Assembly: GCA_963817435.1 (NCBI GenBank)
Contig: CAWFNY010000003.1
Coordinates: 62,001 to 126,000 of the forward strand
Direction of reading: 5' to 3'
Length of the DNA stretch: 64,000 nucleotides
Source of the DNA: JADJOM01 sp963817435
GTDB lineage: Bacteria > Gemmatimonadota > Gemmatimonadetes > Gemmatimonadales > GWC2-71-9
Made by a program: the position numbers and the translations under genes. The notes under the pieces were generated by a model. It was not told the origin of the DNA, did not search any database, and worked only from the letters and a program-made list of their open reading frames with translations. Positions 8,452-16,403 of this stretch are shown here, piece by piece. Position 1 is the first letter of the stretch. Each line of letters begins with the position of its first letter.

Positions 8452-9281
8452 TGTCCGAGAACCTTCCCTCCCGCGTCGATCGCGCCGCCATCGAGCGCAT
8501 CATACAGCGCGCCGCCGAACTGCAGACCGGCGAGCGCGATCTCTCCGATGGCATGACCCCGGACGAGGTTGTCTCACTCGGCAAGGAAGTCGGCATTCCC
8601 GAGCGTTATCTCAAGCAGGCGATGCTCGAGGAACATGGCCGCGACGTGCTGCCGGCGCCCAATGGCCTGCTCGACCGCACCCTCGGCGCCGCGGTTGTCA
8701 CCGCGCAGCGGGTGGTCCGCGGCACGGTCGCCGACGTCGAGCGGGCCCTGCTCGGGTGGATGGATAGCCAGGAGCTGCTCGTCGTGCAGCGCCAGCAGCC
8801 GGGCCGGATCGCGTGGGAGCCGCTCCGCGGCATGCAGGCCGCGATCCGGAAGTCCTCTGCCGCATTCGGCGGCAAGAAGCCATTCATGCTGACTCGCGCC
8901 GGACTCGTCACCGCGACCGTCACGGCCCTCGAGCCAGGGTTCTGCCATGTCGCACTCAGCGCCGACCTCCGCGCGACCCGCAGCGGCTTCGTCGGCGGGA
9001 TGACGGCAATGGGGGGACTCGGGGTCGCGAGTGCCGCGATCCTGATGGTGATGTCCCCGTTCTGGCTGCTGGCGGCCGCGCCGCTGCCGCTCGCCGCGCT
9101 GGCCGGCTGGGCGATCTCACGCCAGTTCCGGCCCATCCCGGAGCGGACCCTGCTTGGCCTGGAGCGCGCGCTGGATCACCTCGAACGCGGCGACGTCAAA
9201 CCGTCGCATGCGCTGCCGCCTCGCGGGTCGGGCGTCATGGGCGCATTCCTCGATGAAGTCCGAAAGGCGCTGAATCCATGA
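8451..9281 (+). CDS. Hypothetical membrane protein inside the thiolase operon
   Basis: 276 residues; its ATG overlaps the thiolase stop and its stop overlaps the next ATG, so it is translationally coupled on both sides. The N-terminal 60 residues are helical and charged (VDRAAIERIIQRAAELQTGERDLSDGMTPDEVVSLGKEVGIPERYL). A middle beta region follows, then two adjacent membrane segments (GLGVASAAILMVMSPFWLL and AAPLPLAALAGWAI) and a short C-terminal tail. The family is not recognised. Its position between two acyl-CoA enzymes may be incidental. Confidence 0.75.
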   Translation: MSENLPSRVDRAAIERIIQRAAELQTGERDLSDGMTPDEVVSLGKEVGIPERYLKQAMLEEHGRDVLPAPNGLLDRTLGAAVVTAQRVVRGTVADVERALLGWMDSQELLVVQRQQPGRIAWEPLRGMQAAIRKSSAAFGGKKPFMLTRAGLVTATVTALEPGFCHVALSADLRATRSGFVGGMTAMGGLGVASAAILMVMSPFWLLAAAPLPLAALAGWAISRQFRPIPERTLLGLERALDHLERGDVKPSHALPPRGSGVMGAFLDEVRKALNP

Positions 9282-10165
9282 CGACCATCGGAAGTGTCGG
9301 CGTCCTCGGCTGCGGGCTGATGGGCAGCGGCATCGCGCAGGCCTGCGCGACGGCAGGTTATCGGACCATCGTGCGCGACACCGCCGAGTCGCAACTGGCG
9401 AAGGGCAAGGCTGGGATCGAGAAGTCGCTCGCCAGGTTCGTCGAGAAGGGGAAGCTCGCGGCGGCGGACCGGGACGCCGCGCTGGGGCGGCTCGGCTTCA
9501 CGACCGATGCCGCGGTACTCGCCGGTTGCGGGCTGATCATCGAAGCGGTCACGGAAGACCTCGCGCTCAAGAACGAGCTCTTCCACGACCTCGACGCGCG
9601 CTGCGGTCCCGGCACGATCTTCGCCTCCAATACCTCGAGTCTCAGCATCATCAGCATGGCCGCGACGACGGGGCGGGCCGATCGTTTCGTCGGGCTGCAC
9701 TTCTTCAATCCGGTCCCGATGATGCCGCTGGTCGAGGTGGTGCGGAGCGTGCGGACCAGCGACGCGACCTTCGACCGCGCGGTGGCCTTCGTGCGGAGCC
9801 TCGGCAAGGAGGCCGTCGCCGCGAAGGACATCTCGGGATTCATCGTCAACCTGCTGCTGGTGCCGTACCTGCTGGATGCGATCCGCGCGCGGGAGCACGG
9901 CGTCGCCAGCACCGCCGACCTCGACACCGCCATGCGGCTCGGCGCCGGCCACCCGATGGGGCCGCTGACCCTCGCCGACTTCGTCGGCCTGGACACCCTC
10001 GCCCGAATTGCCGACATCATGTTCGAGGAGTATCACGAGACCCGCTACGCCGCGCCGCCGCTGCTCCGTCGCATGGTCACTGCCGGCATGTTCGGCCACA
10101 AATCGGGGCGGGGCTTCTACGATTACAGCCAGGATCCAGCCCAGCCGGTGGAACTCGGACGATAG
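9278..10165 (+). CDS. 3-hydroxybutyryl-CoA dehydrogenase
   Basis: 295 residues, starting in an ATGA overlap. NAD-binding Rossmann signature GVLGCGLMGSGIAQACATAGY at the N-terminus, then the family blocks SNTSSLSI, FVGLHFFNPVPMMPLVEV (catalytic His) and GFIVNLLLVPYL, and a C-terminal helical domain with HPMGPLTLADFVGLD. It reduces acetoacetyl-CoA or oxidises 3-hydroxyacyl-CoA with NAD(P). Length matches single-domain bacterial Hbd/PaaH-type enzymes. With the upstream thiolase it forms two successive steps of C4-CoA or fatty-acid metabolism. Confidence 0.95.
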   Translation: MTTIGSVGVLGCGLMGSGIAQACATAGYRTIVRDTAESQLAKGKAGIEKSLARFVEKGKLAAADRDAALGRLGFTTDAAVLAGCGLIIEAVTEDLALKNELFHDLDARCGPGTIFASNTSSLSIISMAATTGRADRFVGLHFFNPVPMMPLVEVVRSVRTSDATFDRAVAFVRSLGKEAVAAKDISGFIVNLLLVPYLLDAIRAREHGVASTADLDTAMRLGAGHPMGPLTLADFVGLDTLARIADIMFEEYHETRYAAPPLLRRMVTAGMFGHKSGRGFYDYSQDPAQPVELGR

Positions 10166-10200
10166 CTTCACCCTTCATTCGCCAGCGGAGCACCACATCG

Positions 10201-10863
10201 ATGAGCAGCCTTTACGGCCCGGACCATCGGGCACTGCAGGACCAGTTCGACACCCGGCGCATCGCCGACAAGCTGGCCGTCGTCGCGCACCACACCGAGA
10301 TCACCGATCAGGACCGGGCCTTCATCGAGAGCCGCGATCTGTTCTGGCTCGCGAGCGTGGACCATGAGGGACGCCCGACGGTTTCCTACAAAGGGGGCGA
10401 TCCGGGGTTCGTGCGGGTCCTCGATGCCACGACGCTCGCCTTCCCGTCCTACGACGGGAACGGGATGTTCTACTCGATGGGCAACATCGCCGGCCAGCGG
10501 AACGTGGGGCTGCTCTTCATGGACCTGGAGCATCCGTTTCGGCTCCGGGTGCAGGGCACCGCGACCGTCGACGCGAAGGATCCGCTGCTCCCGACCTGGC
10601 ACGAGGCTCAACTCGTGGTGCGGGTCGCGGTGACCCATCTCTTCCCCAACTGTCCCCGGTACGTGCACCGCTACGCGCGGGTCGCCTCCTCACGGTACGT
10701 GCCGCGCCCCGCCGTTGAAACGCCATTCGCCGGATGGAAGCGGATCGACATCATGCAGGAGGACCTGCCGCGCACCGATCAGGGTCGCGCCGAGAAGGCC
10801 GGGGGCCAGTTGTCGATGGAGGAATGGTTCGGCAAAGTCGCTACCGGCGATCCGGAAGCCTGA
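10201..10863 (+). CDS. Pyridoxamine 5'-phosphate oxidase-family protein
   Basis: 220 residues from ATG 10201; the frame is open upstream within the previous gene but only as a shadow. Split-barrel FMN-binding pattern: FWLASVDHEGRPTVSYKGG, then LAFPSYDGNGMFYSMGNIA and NVGLLFMDLEHPFRLRVQGTA. This group includes general-stress FMN proteins and F420-like oxidoreductases; true PdxH activity is not indicated. It follows the dehydrogenase by 35 bases and may belong to the same operon. Confidence 0.85.
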   Translation: MSSLYGPDHRALQDQFDTRRIADKLAVVAHHTEITDQDRAFIESRDLFWLASVDHEGRPTVSYKGGDPGFVRVLDATTLAFPSYDGNGMFYSMGNIAGQRNVGLLFMDLEHPFRLRVQGTATVDAKDPLLPTWHEAQLVVRVAVTHLFPNCPRYVHRYARVASSRYVPRPAVETPFAGWKRIDIMQEDLPRTDQGRAEKAGGQLSMEEWFGKVATGDPEA

Positions 10864-10893
10864 CCGGTGCCACACCCCATGCGAGAGTCGCGA

Positions 10894-11379
10894 ATGCGCG
10901 GCCTGCTGCTCGCCGTCGTCCTCTCCGCGTCAGCCTGCTCGCCGGCGACCACTCGGCCGTATTACCCGCCGGTGACTGGAGCCGCGCAGGCCGAGCTGGA
11001 GCTGGAGGTGAAGAGCGCGACCGGCGCGCTGGCCGACGTGCTCCGCTCGGATTCGCTGCCGGTCACCAAGGTGGAAGTGCGCGACGGGTATATCGAGACG
11101 GCGTGGTTCAATGCCGGCACCAAGCGTCCGACGTCGGCCCGCCGAGTCGGGCCGCAGGTGGTGCAGGTGCGCGCGTGGGTGGACCCTACCCGATCGGGGT
11201 ACAGCAAGCTCACGGTGGAGACGGTCTTCCGCCCCCTGGCGGATGCGAGCCTCTCGCCGCGGGACCTCGACCGTCAGGTGCCGAAGGACCATCCCGTGGG
11301 CATGCGCATGGAGCAGATCGTGACGGAGCTGGCGAAGCTGTATGCGGGAGCTGGCGCGGCGGATACGACGACGAGGTAA
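10894..11379 (+). CDS. Putative lipoprotein of unknown function
   Basis: 161 residues from ATG 10894, with GAGAG upstream; earlier in-frame ATGs at 10867 and 10879 would lengthen it by 5 to 9 residues. The start MRGLLLAVVLSASAC is a lipoprotein signal with the cysteine at the cleavage site. The mature part alternates strands and helices (TKVEVRDGYIETAWF, VQVRAWVDPTRSGYSKLTVETVF) and ends in a helical tail. No catalytic motif; not recognised. It is the last gene before an array of octamer repeats. Confidence 0.7.
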   Translation: MRGLLLAVVLSASACSPATTRPYYPPVTGAAQAELELEVKSATGALADVLRSDSLPVTKVEVRDGYIETAWFNAGTKRPTSARRVGPQVVQVRAWVDPTRSGYSKLTVETVFRPLADASLSPRDLDRQVPKDHPVGMRMEQIVTELAKLYAGAGAADTTTR

Positions 11380-11387
11380 GGCGGGAA

Positions 11388-11451
11388 GGCGATTGGGCGG
11401 TTGGGCGGTTGGGTGGTTAGGCGGTTAGGCGGTTAGGCGGTTAGGCGGTTG
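11388..11451 (+). repeat. Eight tandem copies of the octamer GGCGGTTR
   Basis: Units read GGCGATTG, GGCGGTTG twice, GGTGGTTA, GGCGGTTA three times and GGCGGTTG. The array fills most of the 77 bp between two convergent genes. The GG-C-GG-TTA-GG pattern could fold as a two-tetrad G-quadruplex on the + strand. Confidence 0.95.
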
Positions 11452-11456
11452 GAACG

Positions 11457-12251
11457 CTAGGCGACGTAGGTCCGCACCCAGTGTTCCAGCTTGGCGAGGT
11501 CGATCCCCGCGTCTTTGCAGGGGCCGGTCGGCAGCGACATGGTGAGGCCGAGCACCGGGACCTTGCCGGCGACGTCAGTGAGTCCGGAGACCATATCGCG
11601 TTCACAGGCGACCGCGACGACGGCACGGGGGCGGCGCTCGCGGATCACCCGCCGGGCCAGCTGCCCCCGCGTCGCGACGAAGACCGCCACCTCGTACTTC
11701 CCCGCGATCGCGAGCACGCCATCGAGCGCCGCCTTGGAAAGGCAGCGCGGAATGAGCAGGAGGAGTTCGCCCTTCCCCACCTTGCGGTCCCGCGACGCGG
11801 CGAAGAAGTCGTAGACCTTCACGGCGGCGTTCTCCACCCAGTCGCGCCGGCCGAACCGATCCGCCAGCACCGACGTCCAGCGCATGAGCCAGAGAAGCGG
11901 CCCGCGCTCCACCAGTCGTTCGGGCAGCATCGGGCGCCTCACCAGGAACGACCCGATGATGAGCGTCAGCCAGGCCCACGTGAGGACGGCGCTTGCCCCG
12001 AGGATCAGCCACAGGGCGGTCGGCAGCCTGGGCACGATGAGCCCGAGTCTGGGGCTCAGCAGGTAGAGCAGGATGGCGACGGTACCGAGGGCGGCAACGA
12101 TCGTTCCCCCGGCCCAGACGAAGAAGAGCCCCGGCTCACTGTCGAAGTCGCCGAGATTGGGCAGCGGCTTGCCGTCCCACTCGTCCCACTCGTGGCCGAG
12201 GCGGCGGTCGACGTCGATGTGAATCAGCTGGGCCTTCGGGATTTCCGACAT
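11457..12251 (-). CDS. DUF116 family protein
   Basis: 264 residues. Chosen ATG at 12251 lies behind GGGGGAAAGG; an in-frame ATG at 12278 is less likely. The N-terminal 50 residues are acidic and soluble; two membrane segments follow (FFVWAGGTIVAALGTVAILLYLL and LWLILGASAVLTWAWLTLIIG). The C-terminal half is the DUF116 domain: LLLIPRCLSKAALDGVLAIAGKY, ATRGQLARRVIRERRPRAVVAVAC and VPVLGLTMSLPTGPCKD. Conserved cysteines in IPRCL, AVACERD and TGPCKD are typical of this family and may bind a metal. Function is unknown. It is divergent from the FAD oxidase gene. Confidence 0.85.
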   Translation of the reverse strand: MSEIPKAQLIHIDVDRRLGHEWDEWDGKPLPNLGDFDSEPGLFFVWAGGTIVAALGTVAILLYLLSPRLGLIVPRLPTALWLILGASAVLTWAWLTLIIGSFLVRRPMLPERLVERGPLLWLMRWTSVLADRFGRRDWVENAAVKVYDFFAASRDRKVGKGELLLLIPRCLSKAALDGVLAIAGKYEVAVFVATRGQLARRVIRERRPRAVVAVACERDMVSGLTDVAGKVPVLGLTMSLPTGPCKDAGIDLAKLEHWVRTYVA

Positions 12252-12310
12252 TATTGATAAGCCTTTCCCCCATGCCATTCCTTGTCAAGGGAGAGCCACT
12301 ACGTTTGGGC

Positions 12311-13996
12311 ATGCCGAATTTCCCTGTCTCGAGCCCGCTGGTGAACACCGATCCCCGGGTGCGCGCCGCGTATTCGGAGGGCGCGGGAATCTATCGGCTC
12401 ATCCCGCTCGGTGTCGCGGTACCGGCCAGCGTCAGCGAACTGCAGTCACTGGTCGCGTGGGCCCGCGCGACCCGGACGCCGCTCACGGCCCGCGGCGCCG
12501 GGAGCGGAATACCCGGCAACGCGGTTGGCCACGGAGTCATCGTCGATCTGCGTGACGGCATGCCGCGCACCCTCGAAGTCGACCCCGTCTCCCGGACCGC
12601 AATCACCAGCGCCAACATCACCCAGGGAGAACTCAACCGGGCCGCCGCCGAGCACGGACTTCGTCTCCCACCCGATCCTTCCAGCAGTCGCTGGGCGACG
12701 CTTGGTGGAATGGTGGCGACCAACGCGGCGGGGGCGCGCACGGTGCGCTACGGGCCGGTCCGGCCCTGGGTGATGGGCATGGAGGTGGTGACGGGAGATG
12801 GCGAGGTGGGCTGGCTGAGCCGGGGTGAGGCGAGCGGGCCGATGGTGAGCCAGGGTGCCATCAATCGCGGACTCCCCACCGCCGTCAACCGGTTCCATCT
12901 CAGGACCGCACCGGCCATCCGGCTGGCGGCAGACCAGATCCGGGCGCGATTCCCCCGGGTACGGAAGAACACCGCAGGGTACGCCCTGGATCACTGGCTG
13001 ACCACCGGCGACGATCTCGAGCTGCTGATTGGCGCCGAAGGGACGCTCGGCTTCATCACCACGATCCGCTGGCGACTCGATCCGATCCCCGCGGCGCGGA
13101 GCGGCGTACGGATCGCGCTCCGGTCCCTGGATGATCTCGAGCAGGCAGTGCAGGGGATCAGCGCCTTCGAGCCATCGGCGGTCGAGCTGCTGGACCGGAC
13201 CTTTCTCGACCTGGTGCGGGAGGCGCGCGCCGCGAAAGGCGAGGCGGTGACCGACCTCCCGGCGGGAACCGAAGCGATCCTGCTGGTGGAATTCGAGCGC
13301 GGCAACAAGAAGGCCGCGCGCGGAGCCGCGGGGGACGCGGTGCGGGCGGTGAAGTCCCTGGCGACGGATGTGGCCACCGCGCTGACCGCCGCGGAAGAGA
13401 AGGAGCTCTGGGCGCTCCGCCATGCGGCGAGCCCGATCCTGGCGGGACTGCCGTCCGATCGCCGCTCGCTGCAGGTCATAGAGGACGGCTGCGTCCCCCT
13501 CGCGGCACTCGGCGCCTACGTGCGGGCGATCCGTGAGGCGGCGGCCCGGCAACGGATCATGGTGGTGGTGTTCGGGCATGCGGGCGACGGAAACGTCCAC
13601 GTCAACGCCCTGCCCGAGGTGGCCGAGCCGGACTGGCCGCTCCGCATCCGGGCGCTCTACGACGAGGTGAACGCCGCCGCGATCGCGCTGGGCGGGACCG
13701 TCAGCGGGGAGCATGGCGATGGCCGGCTGCGCGCGCCGCTGCTCGAGGCGCAGTACGGCGCGGACATCGTCGACCTCTTCCGGCGGGTCAAGACGGCATT
13801 TGACCCCGATGGTATCTTGAACCCCGGCGTGAAGCTGGATTCGGGCGAATCGGCGCTGGCCGGCCTCAAGCTCGGCACCGACGCGGCGGCGATCCCCGAG
13901 GACATCGCGCTGGCGCTCCGCGAGATCGAGCGCACCGGCGGCTACGCCAGATGCCGGATGGAGATCGCAGGGACGGCGGGGAAGCTGGAAGCGTGA
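12311..13996 (+). CDS. FAD-binding oxidase, GlcD/D-lactate dehydrogenase type
   Basis: 561 residues from ATG 12311; ORF extension to 12254 would overlap the divergent gene's start. FAD_binding_4 domain (about 30-230): TPLTARGAGSGIPGNAVG, TLGGMVATNAAGARTVRYG. C-terminal FAD-oxidase domain: FGHAGDGNVHVNALP, SGEHGDGRLRAPLL and the closing FDPDGILNPGVK. This is the layout of glycolate oxidase GlcD and D-lactate or D-2-hydroxyglutarate dehydrogenases; the substrate is an alpha-hydroxy acid. No Fe-S domain is fused. TACGTT lies five bases before the ATG and could be the -10 box of a near-leaderless message. Confidence 0.92.
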   Translation: MPNFPVSSPLVNTDPRVRAAYSEGAGIYRLIPLGVAVPASVSELQSLVAWARATRTPLTARGAGSGIPGNAVGHGVIVDLRDGMPRTLEVDPVSRTAITSANITQGELNRAAAEHGLRLPPDPSSSRWATLGGMVATNAAGARTVRYGPVRPWVMGMEVVTGDGEVGWLSRGEASGPMVSQGAINRGLPTAVNRFHLRTAPAIRLAADQIRARFPRVRKNTAGYALDHWLTTGDDLELLIGAEGTLGFITTIRWRLDPIPAARSGVRIALRSLDDLEQAVQGISAFEPSAVELLDRTFLDLVREARAAKGEAVTDLPAGTEAILLVEFERGNKKAARGAAGDAVRAVKSLATDVATALTAAEEKELWALRHAASPILAGLPSDRRSLQVIEDGCVPLAALGAYVRAIREAAARQRIMVVVFGHAGDGNVHVNALPEVAEPDWPLRIRALYDEVNAAAIALGGTVSGEHGDGRLRAPLLEAQYGADIVDLFRRVKTAFDPDGILNPGVKLDSGESALAGLKLGTDAAAIPEDIALALREIERTGGYARCRMEIAGTAGKLEA

Positions 13997-14060
13997 AGAG
14001 GCGATGCCGGACGACAGTCCGCACATCACCCGGATGCTTCACTCAGGCCACCTCGTCCCG

Positions 14061-14097
14061 CTTCCCTTTTCCCTCTTCCCTCTTCCCTCTTCCCCTG
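14061..14097 (+). repeat. Pyrimidine tract of TTCCCTC heptamers upstream of thyX
   Basis: Three to four tandem TTCCCTC units on the + strand, ending six bases before the thyX ATG. The same heptamer occurs as inverted arms at 29201-29243 and 34626-34664. Here only one orientation is present, so no hairpin forms. Confidence 0.8.
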
Positions 14098-14102
14098 ATC
14101 CC

Positions 14103-14855
14103 ATGGAAATCCTCAAGGCTCCCCGCGTCACCCTCGTCGCCCGCCCCCAGTTCGTGGAGCCGGCCCACATGCCGGTCCAGTGGAAGGGCGAATCCACCGA
14201 TGGCGAGCGGCTGGCCGAGTTCGCGGGCCGAATCTGCTACATGAGCCAGAGCAACCCTGCCGGGAGGAGTACCGCCGAGTACCTGGAAAACATCCTGCGC
14301 CAGGGACACGGCTCGGTGTTCGAGCATGCGGTGTACGTGCTGCTGATCGAGGGGATCAGCCGGTCGTGCAGCCACGAGCTGGTCCGGCACCGGGCGGGGT
14401 TCGGCTACTCCCAGCTCTCCCAGCGGTACGTGGACGAGTCGCACGCGGCGTTCGTGATGCCGCCGGCGATCATCGGGGATACGAAGCTGGAGGCGGAGTG
14501 GACGACCCAGGTACAGGCGGCGCAGGCGGCCTACGTGCAGTCGGTCGAGCACCTGATGGCCAAGTACGAGTGGGTTGCGGACAAGATCCACCGGCGGAAG
14601 ATGGCCCGGGAGGCGGCGCGCAGCGTCCTCCCCAATGCCACGGAGGTCAAGATCGTGGTCAGCGGGAACATCCGCGCCTGGCGGACGATGCTGGAGCTCC
14701 GGCTGGGTGAGGGGGCGGAGCTCGAGATCCGCCGGATGGCCATGGGGTGCCTGCGTGCGCTGCAGAAGGAGGCCCCTTCGTTCTTCGCCGACTTCGAGAT
14801 CTATCCGGCGCCGGACGGGACGGAGGCGGGCCGAGTGGGGTATCACAAGGTGTAG
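14103..14855 (+). CDS. thyX: Flavin-dependent thymidylate synthase
   Basis: 250 residues from ATG 14103. Makes dTMP from dUMP with methylenetetrahydrofolate and FAD. The signature reads RHRAGFGYSQLSQRYVDES, one residue longer between RHR and the serine than the textbook RHRx7S. Further family blocks: GHGSVFEHAVYVLLIEGISRSCSHELV, REAARSVLPNATEVKIVVSGNIRAW (dUMP site arginine) and the C-terminal LELRLGEGAELEIRRMA. The upstream in-frame codons to 14004 cross the pyrimidine tract and are not coding. It is probably the only thymidylate synthase seen here. Confidence 0.95.
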   Translation: MEILKAPRVTLVARPQFVEPAHMPVQWKGESTDGERLAEFAGRICYMSQSNPAGRSTAEYLENILRQGHGSVFEHAVYVLLIEGISRSCSHELVRHRAGFGYSQLSQRYVDESHAAFVMPPAIIGDTKLEAEWTTQVQAAQAAYVQSVEHLMAKYEWVADKIHRRKMAREAARSVLPNATEVKIVVSGNIRAWRTMLELRLGEGAELEIRRMAMGCLRALQKEAPSFFADFEIYPAPDGTEAGRVGYHKV

Positions 14856-14883
14856 GGCAGCGGCTCGGTGGTCGAGACCTCGG

Positions 14884-14921
14884 AGAGGGGGAGCAGCGGA
14901 CGATTCCGGTGCTCCCCCTCT
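14884..14921 (+). terminator. Hairpin after thyX
   Basis: AGAGGGGGAGCA (14884-14895) and TGCTCCCCCTCT (14910-14921) form a perfect 12-bp stem with a 14-base loop, 29 bases after the thyX stop, followed by GTCATT. A long U run is missing, so it is a moderate intrinsic terminator. Confidence 0.75.
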
Positions 14922-15299
14922 GTCATTCTGCAGAAGTCAGGCGATTGACGGCGGCTCTTCGACGGCTGCCGAGGGGATCTCCTCGCCTCGCTGGACGAGT
15001 TGGCGCACACCGGGAGCGCTGCCGGGAGCGCCGAGAGTGGAAGCTTCCTTGGTTCGCACCTCGCAGCAGGCCCTCGCATCGCTCCCAATCACTGCATCCG
15101 ACGCGTTGGCCGCATCGAGGCGCATGTCGATGTCGGCATCGAGTTCAAGTTTCGTCAACAAAGTACCGAAAAAACTATTGTGCGAATACGATGACTTTCT
15201 TACTTTTGAATGCGTAAGTGCTTTACACCACGTCGGCTCGCTCTTCTTGAGCGGCCAAAGCAGCAATCGACGTGACGACCAGACGCTCAGAGGACCCGT
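14922..15299. other. Intergenic spacer, partly AT-rich, no convincing gene
   Basis: The longest gap between genes. Bases 15130-15260 are clearly less GC-rich than the surroundings. A frame on the minus strand (15266 to 14937, TTG start, 109 codons) has no ribosome site and mixed codon use and is not accepted. On the + strand TTGTGC (15178-15183), 17 bases, then TACTTT (15201-15206) is a plausible promoter for the ATP-grasp operon, about 95 bases before its start. No tRNA-like or riboswitch-like structure was recognised. Confidence 0.6.
15178..15206 (+). promoter_or_regulatory. Candidate promoter of the ATP-grasp/GNAT operon
   Basis: TTGTGC at 15178-15183 and TACTTT at 15201-15206 with a 17-base spacer, inside the AT-rich part of the spacer. 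Both boxes deviate from consensus; position and base composition are the main support. Confidence 0.35.
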
Positions 15300-16403
15300 T
15301 TGGCAGTTCGCATCGGACTCGCCTTCAATCTGAGACCAGCCGCTCCGGCCAAGTCCGCCGGGGCAACTAGCGCCTCCCCGACCGCCCCGGGTTCTACACG
15401 GGCCCTCCGCTACGATCTTCCTCAGCCAGACCTCTACGCCGAATGGGACGAGCCCGCAACGATCGACGCCGTCGAACGCGCGCTCTCACCCCTGGGAGAG
15501 ATCATTCGCCTCGAGGCGATCGATGATTTCCCGACCCGGCTCCGGAAGGCCCGGCCCGATTTCGTCTTCAACATCGCCGAGGGGCTCTACGGCCCCAATC
15601 GCGAAGGCCACGTCCCCGCGATCTGCGAGTTCCTCGGCGTGCCCTACTCCGCCTCGGACCCGCTGACGCTCTCCCTCGCGCTCCACAAGAGCCGGGCCAA
15701 GGAGTTCATGCAGCTCCGGGGGGTGCCGACCGCGCCGTTCGTGCTGGCCCGGACCGTCGCCGACGCCCGCAACTGCACCCTCCCCTTCCCGCTCTTCGTG
15801 AAGCCGGCGTTCGAGGGCTCGGGCAAGGGCGTCAGCGTGAAGAGCCTCTGCAAGGACCGCCGGGAGCTGCTGAAGCAGGTCGACTACCTGCTCAGCACCT
15901 ACAGCGAGCCGGTCCTGATCGAGACCTACCTGCCCGGCAGCGAATTCACCGTCGCCATCATGGGGAACGGCAAGGACGCCCGCTGCCTCCCCATCGTCGG
16001 CATGCGGTTCGATGAGCTGCCCGAGGGCGCCCCGCCGATCTACGGCTACGAGGCCAAGTGGATCTGGGACGACCCCACCGACCCGCTGGAGATGTTCGAA
16101 TGTCCGGCCCGGGTCCCCGCGAAGCTTGCCAGCCAGATTCGGAACGCGGCGCTCGGCGCGTATCACGCCCTCGAGTGCCGGGACTGGTGCCGCGTCGACG
16201 TCCGCTGCGACGCCGACGGCACCCCCAACGTCGTTGAGCTCAATCCCCTGCCCGGGATCCTGCCTGACCCCCGGGACAACTCCTGTTTCCCCAAGGCGGC
16301 CCGCGCCGCGGGGATGAGCTACGACGAACTGATCCGAACGGTCGCCGATATCGCCTGGCGGCGTATCAGCGGTCGCTCCCTGCTCGCGGAGGCCGCTGCT
16401 TGA
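15300..16403 (+). CDS. D-Ala-D-Ala ligase-like ATP-grasp enzyme (first of a pair)
   Basis: 367 residues from TTG 15300 with AGAGGA upstream. ATP-grasp core matches Ddl: FPLFVKPAFEGSGKGVSVKS, LIETYLPGSEFTVAIMG, YGYEAKWIWDD, CRVDVRCDADGTPNVVELNPLPGI (the metal Glu and Asn). The Ddl N-terminal loop that holds the first D-Ala (GGxSxEREVS) is absent; the start reads VRIGLAFNLRPAAPAKSAG. So it likely joins other carboxylate and amine substrates through an acyl phosphate. The next ligase starts in a TTGA overlap with its stop. Product unknown. Confidence 0.88.
   Translation: MAVRIGLAFNLRPAAPAKSAGATSASPTAPGSTRALRYDLPQPDLYAEWDEPATIDAVERALSPLGEIIRLEAIDDFPTRLRKARPDFVFNIAEGLYGPNREGHVPAICEFLGVPYSASDPLTLSLALHKSRAKEFMQLRGVPTAPFVLARTVADARNCTLPFPLFVKPAFEGSGKGVSVKSLCKDRRELLKQVDYLLSTYSEPVLIETYLPGSEFTVAIMGNGKDARCLPIVGMRFDELPEGAPPIYGYEAKWIWDDPTDPLEMFECPARVPAKLASQIRNAALGAYHALECRDWCRVDVRCDADGTPNVVELNPLPGILPDPRDNSCFPKAARAAGMSYDELIRTVADIAWRRISGRSLLAEAAA

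Noticed and set aside
14937..15266. 109-codon minus-strand frame as a precursor peptide for the ATP-grasp ligases
   Set aside because: TTG start without ribosome site, uneven codon use across the frame and no known leader-peptide pattern; kept only as a low-level finding.
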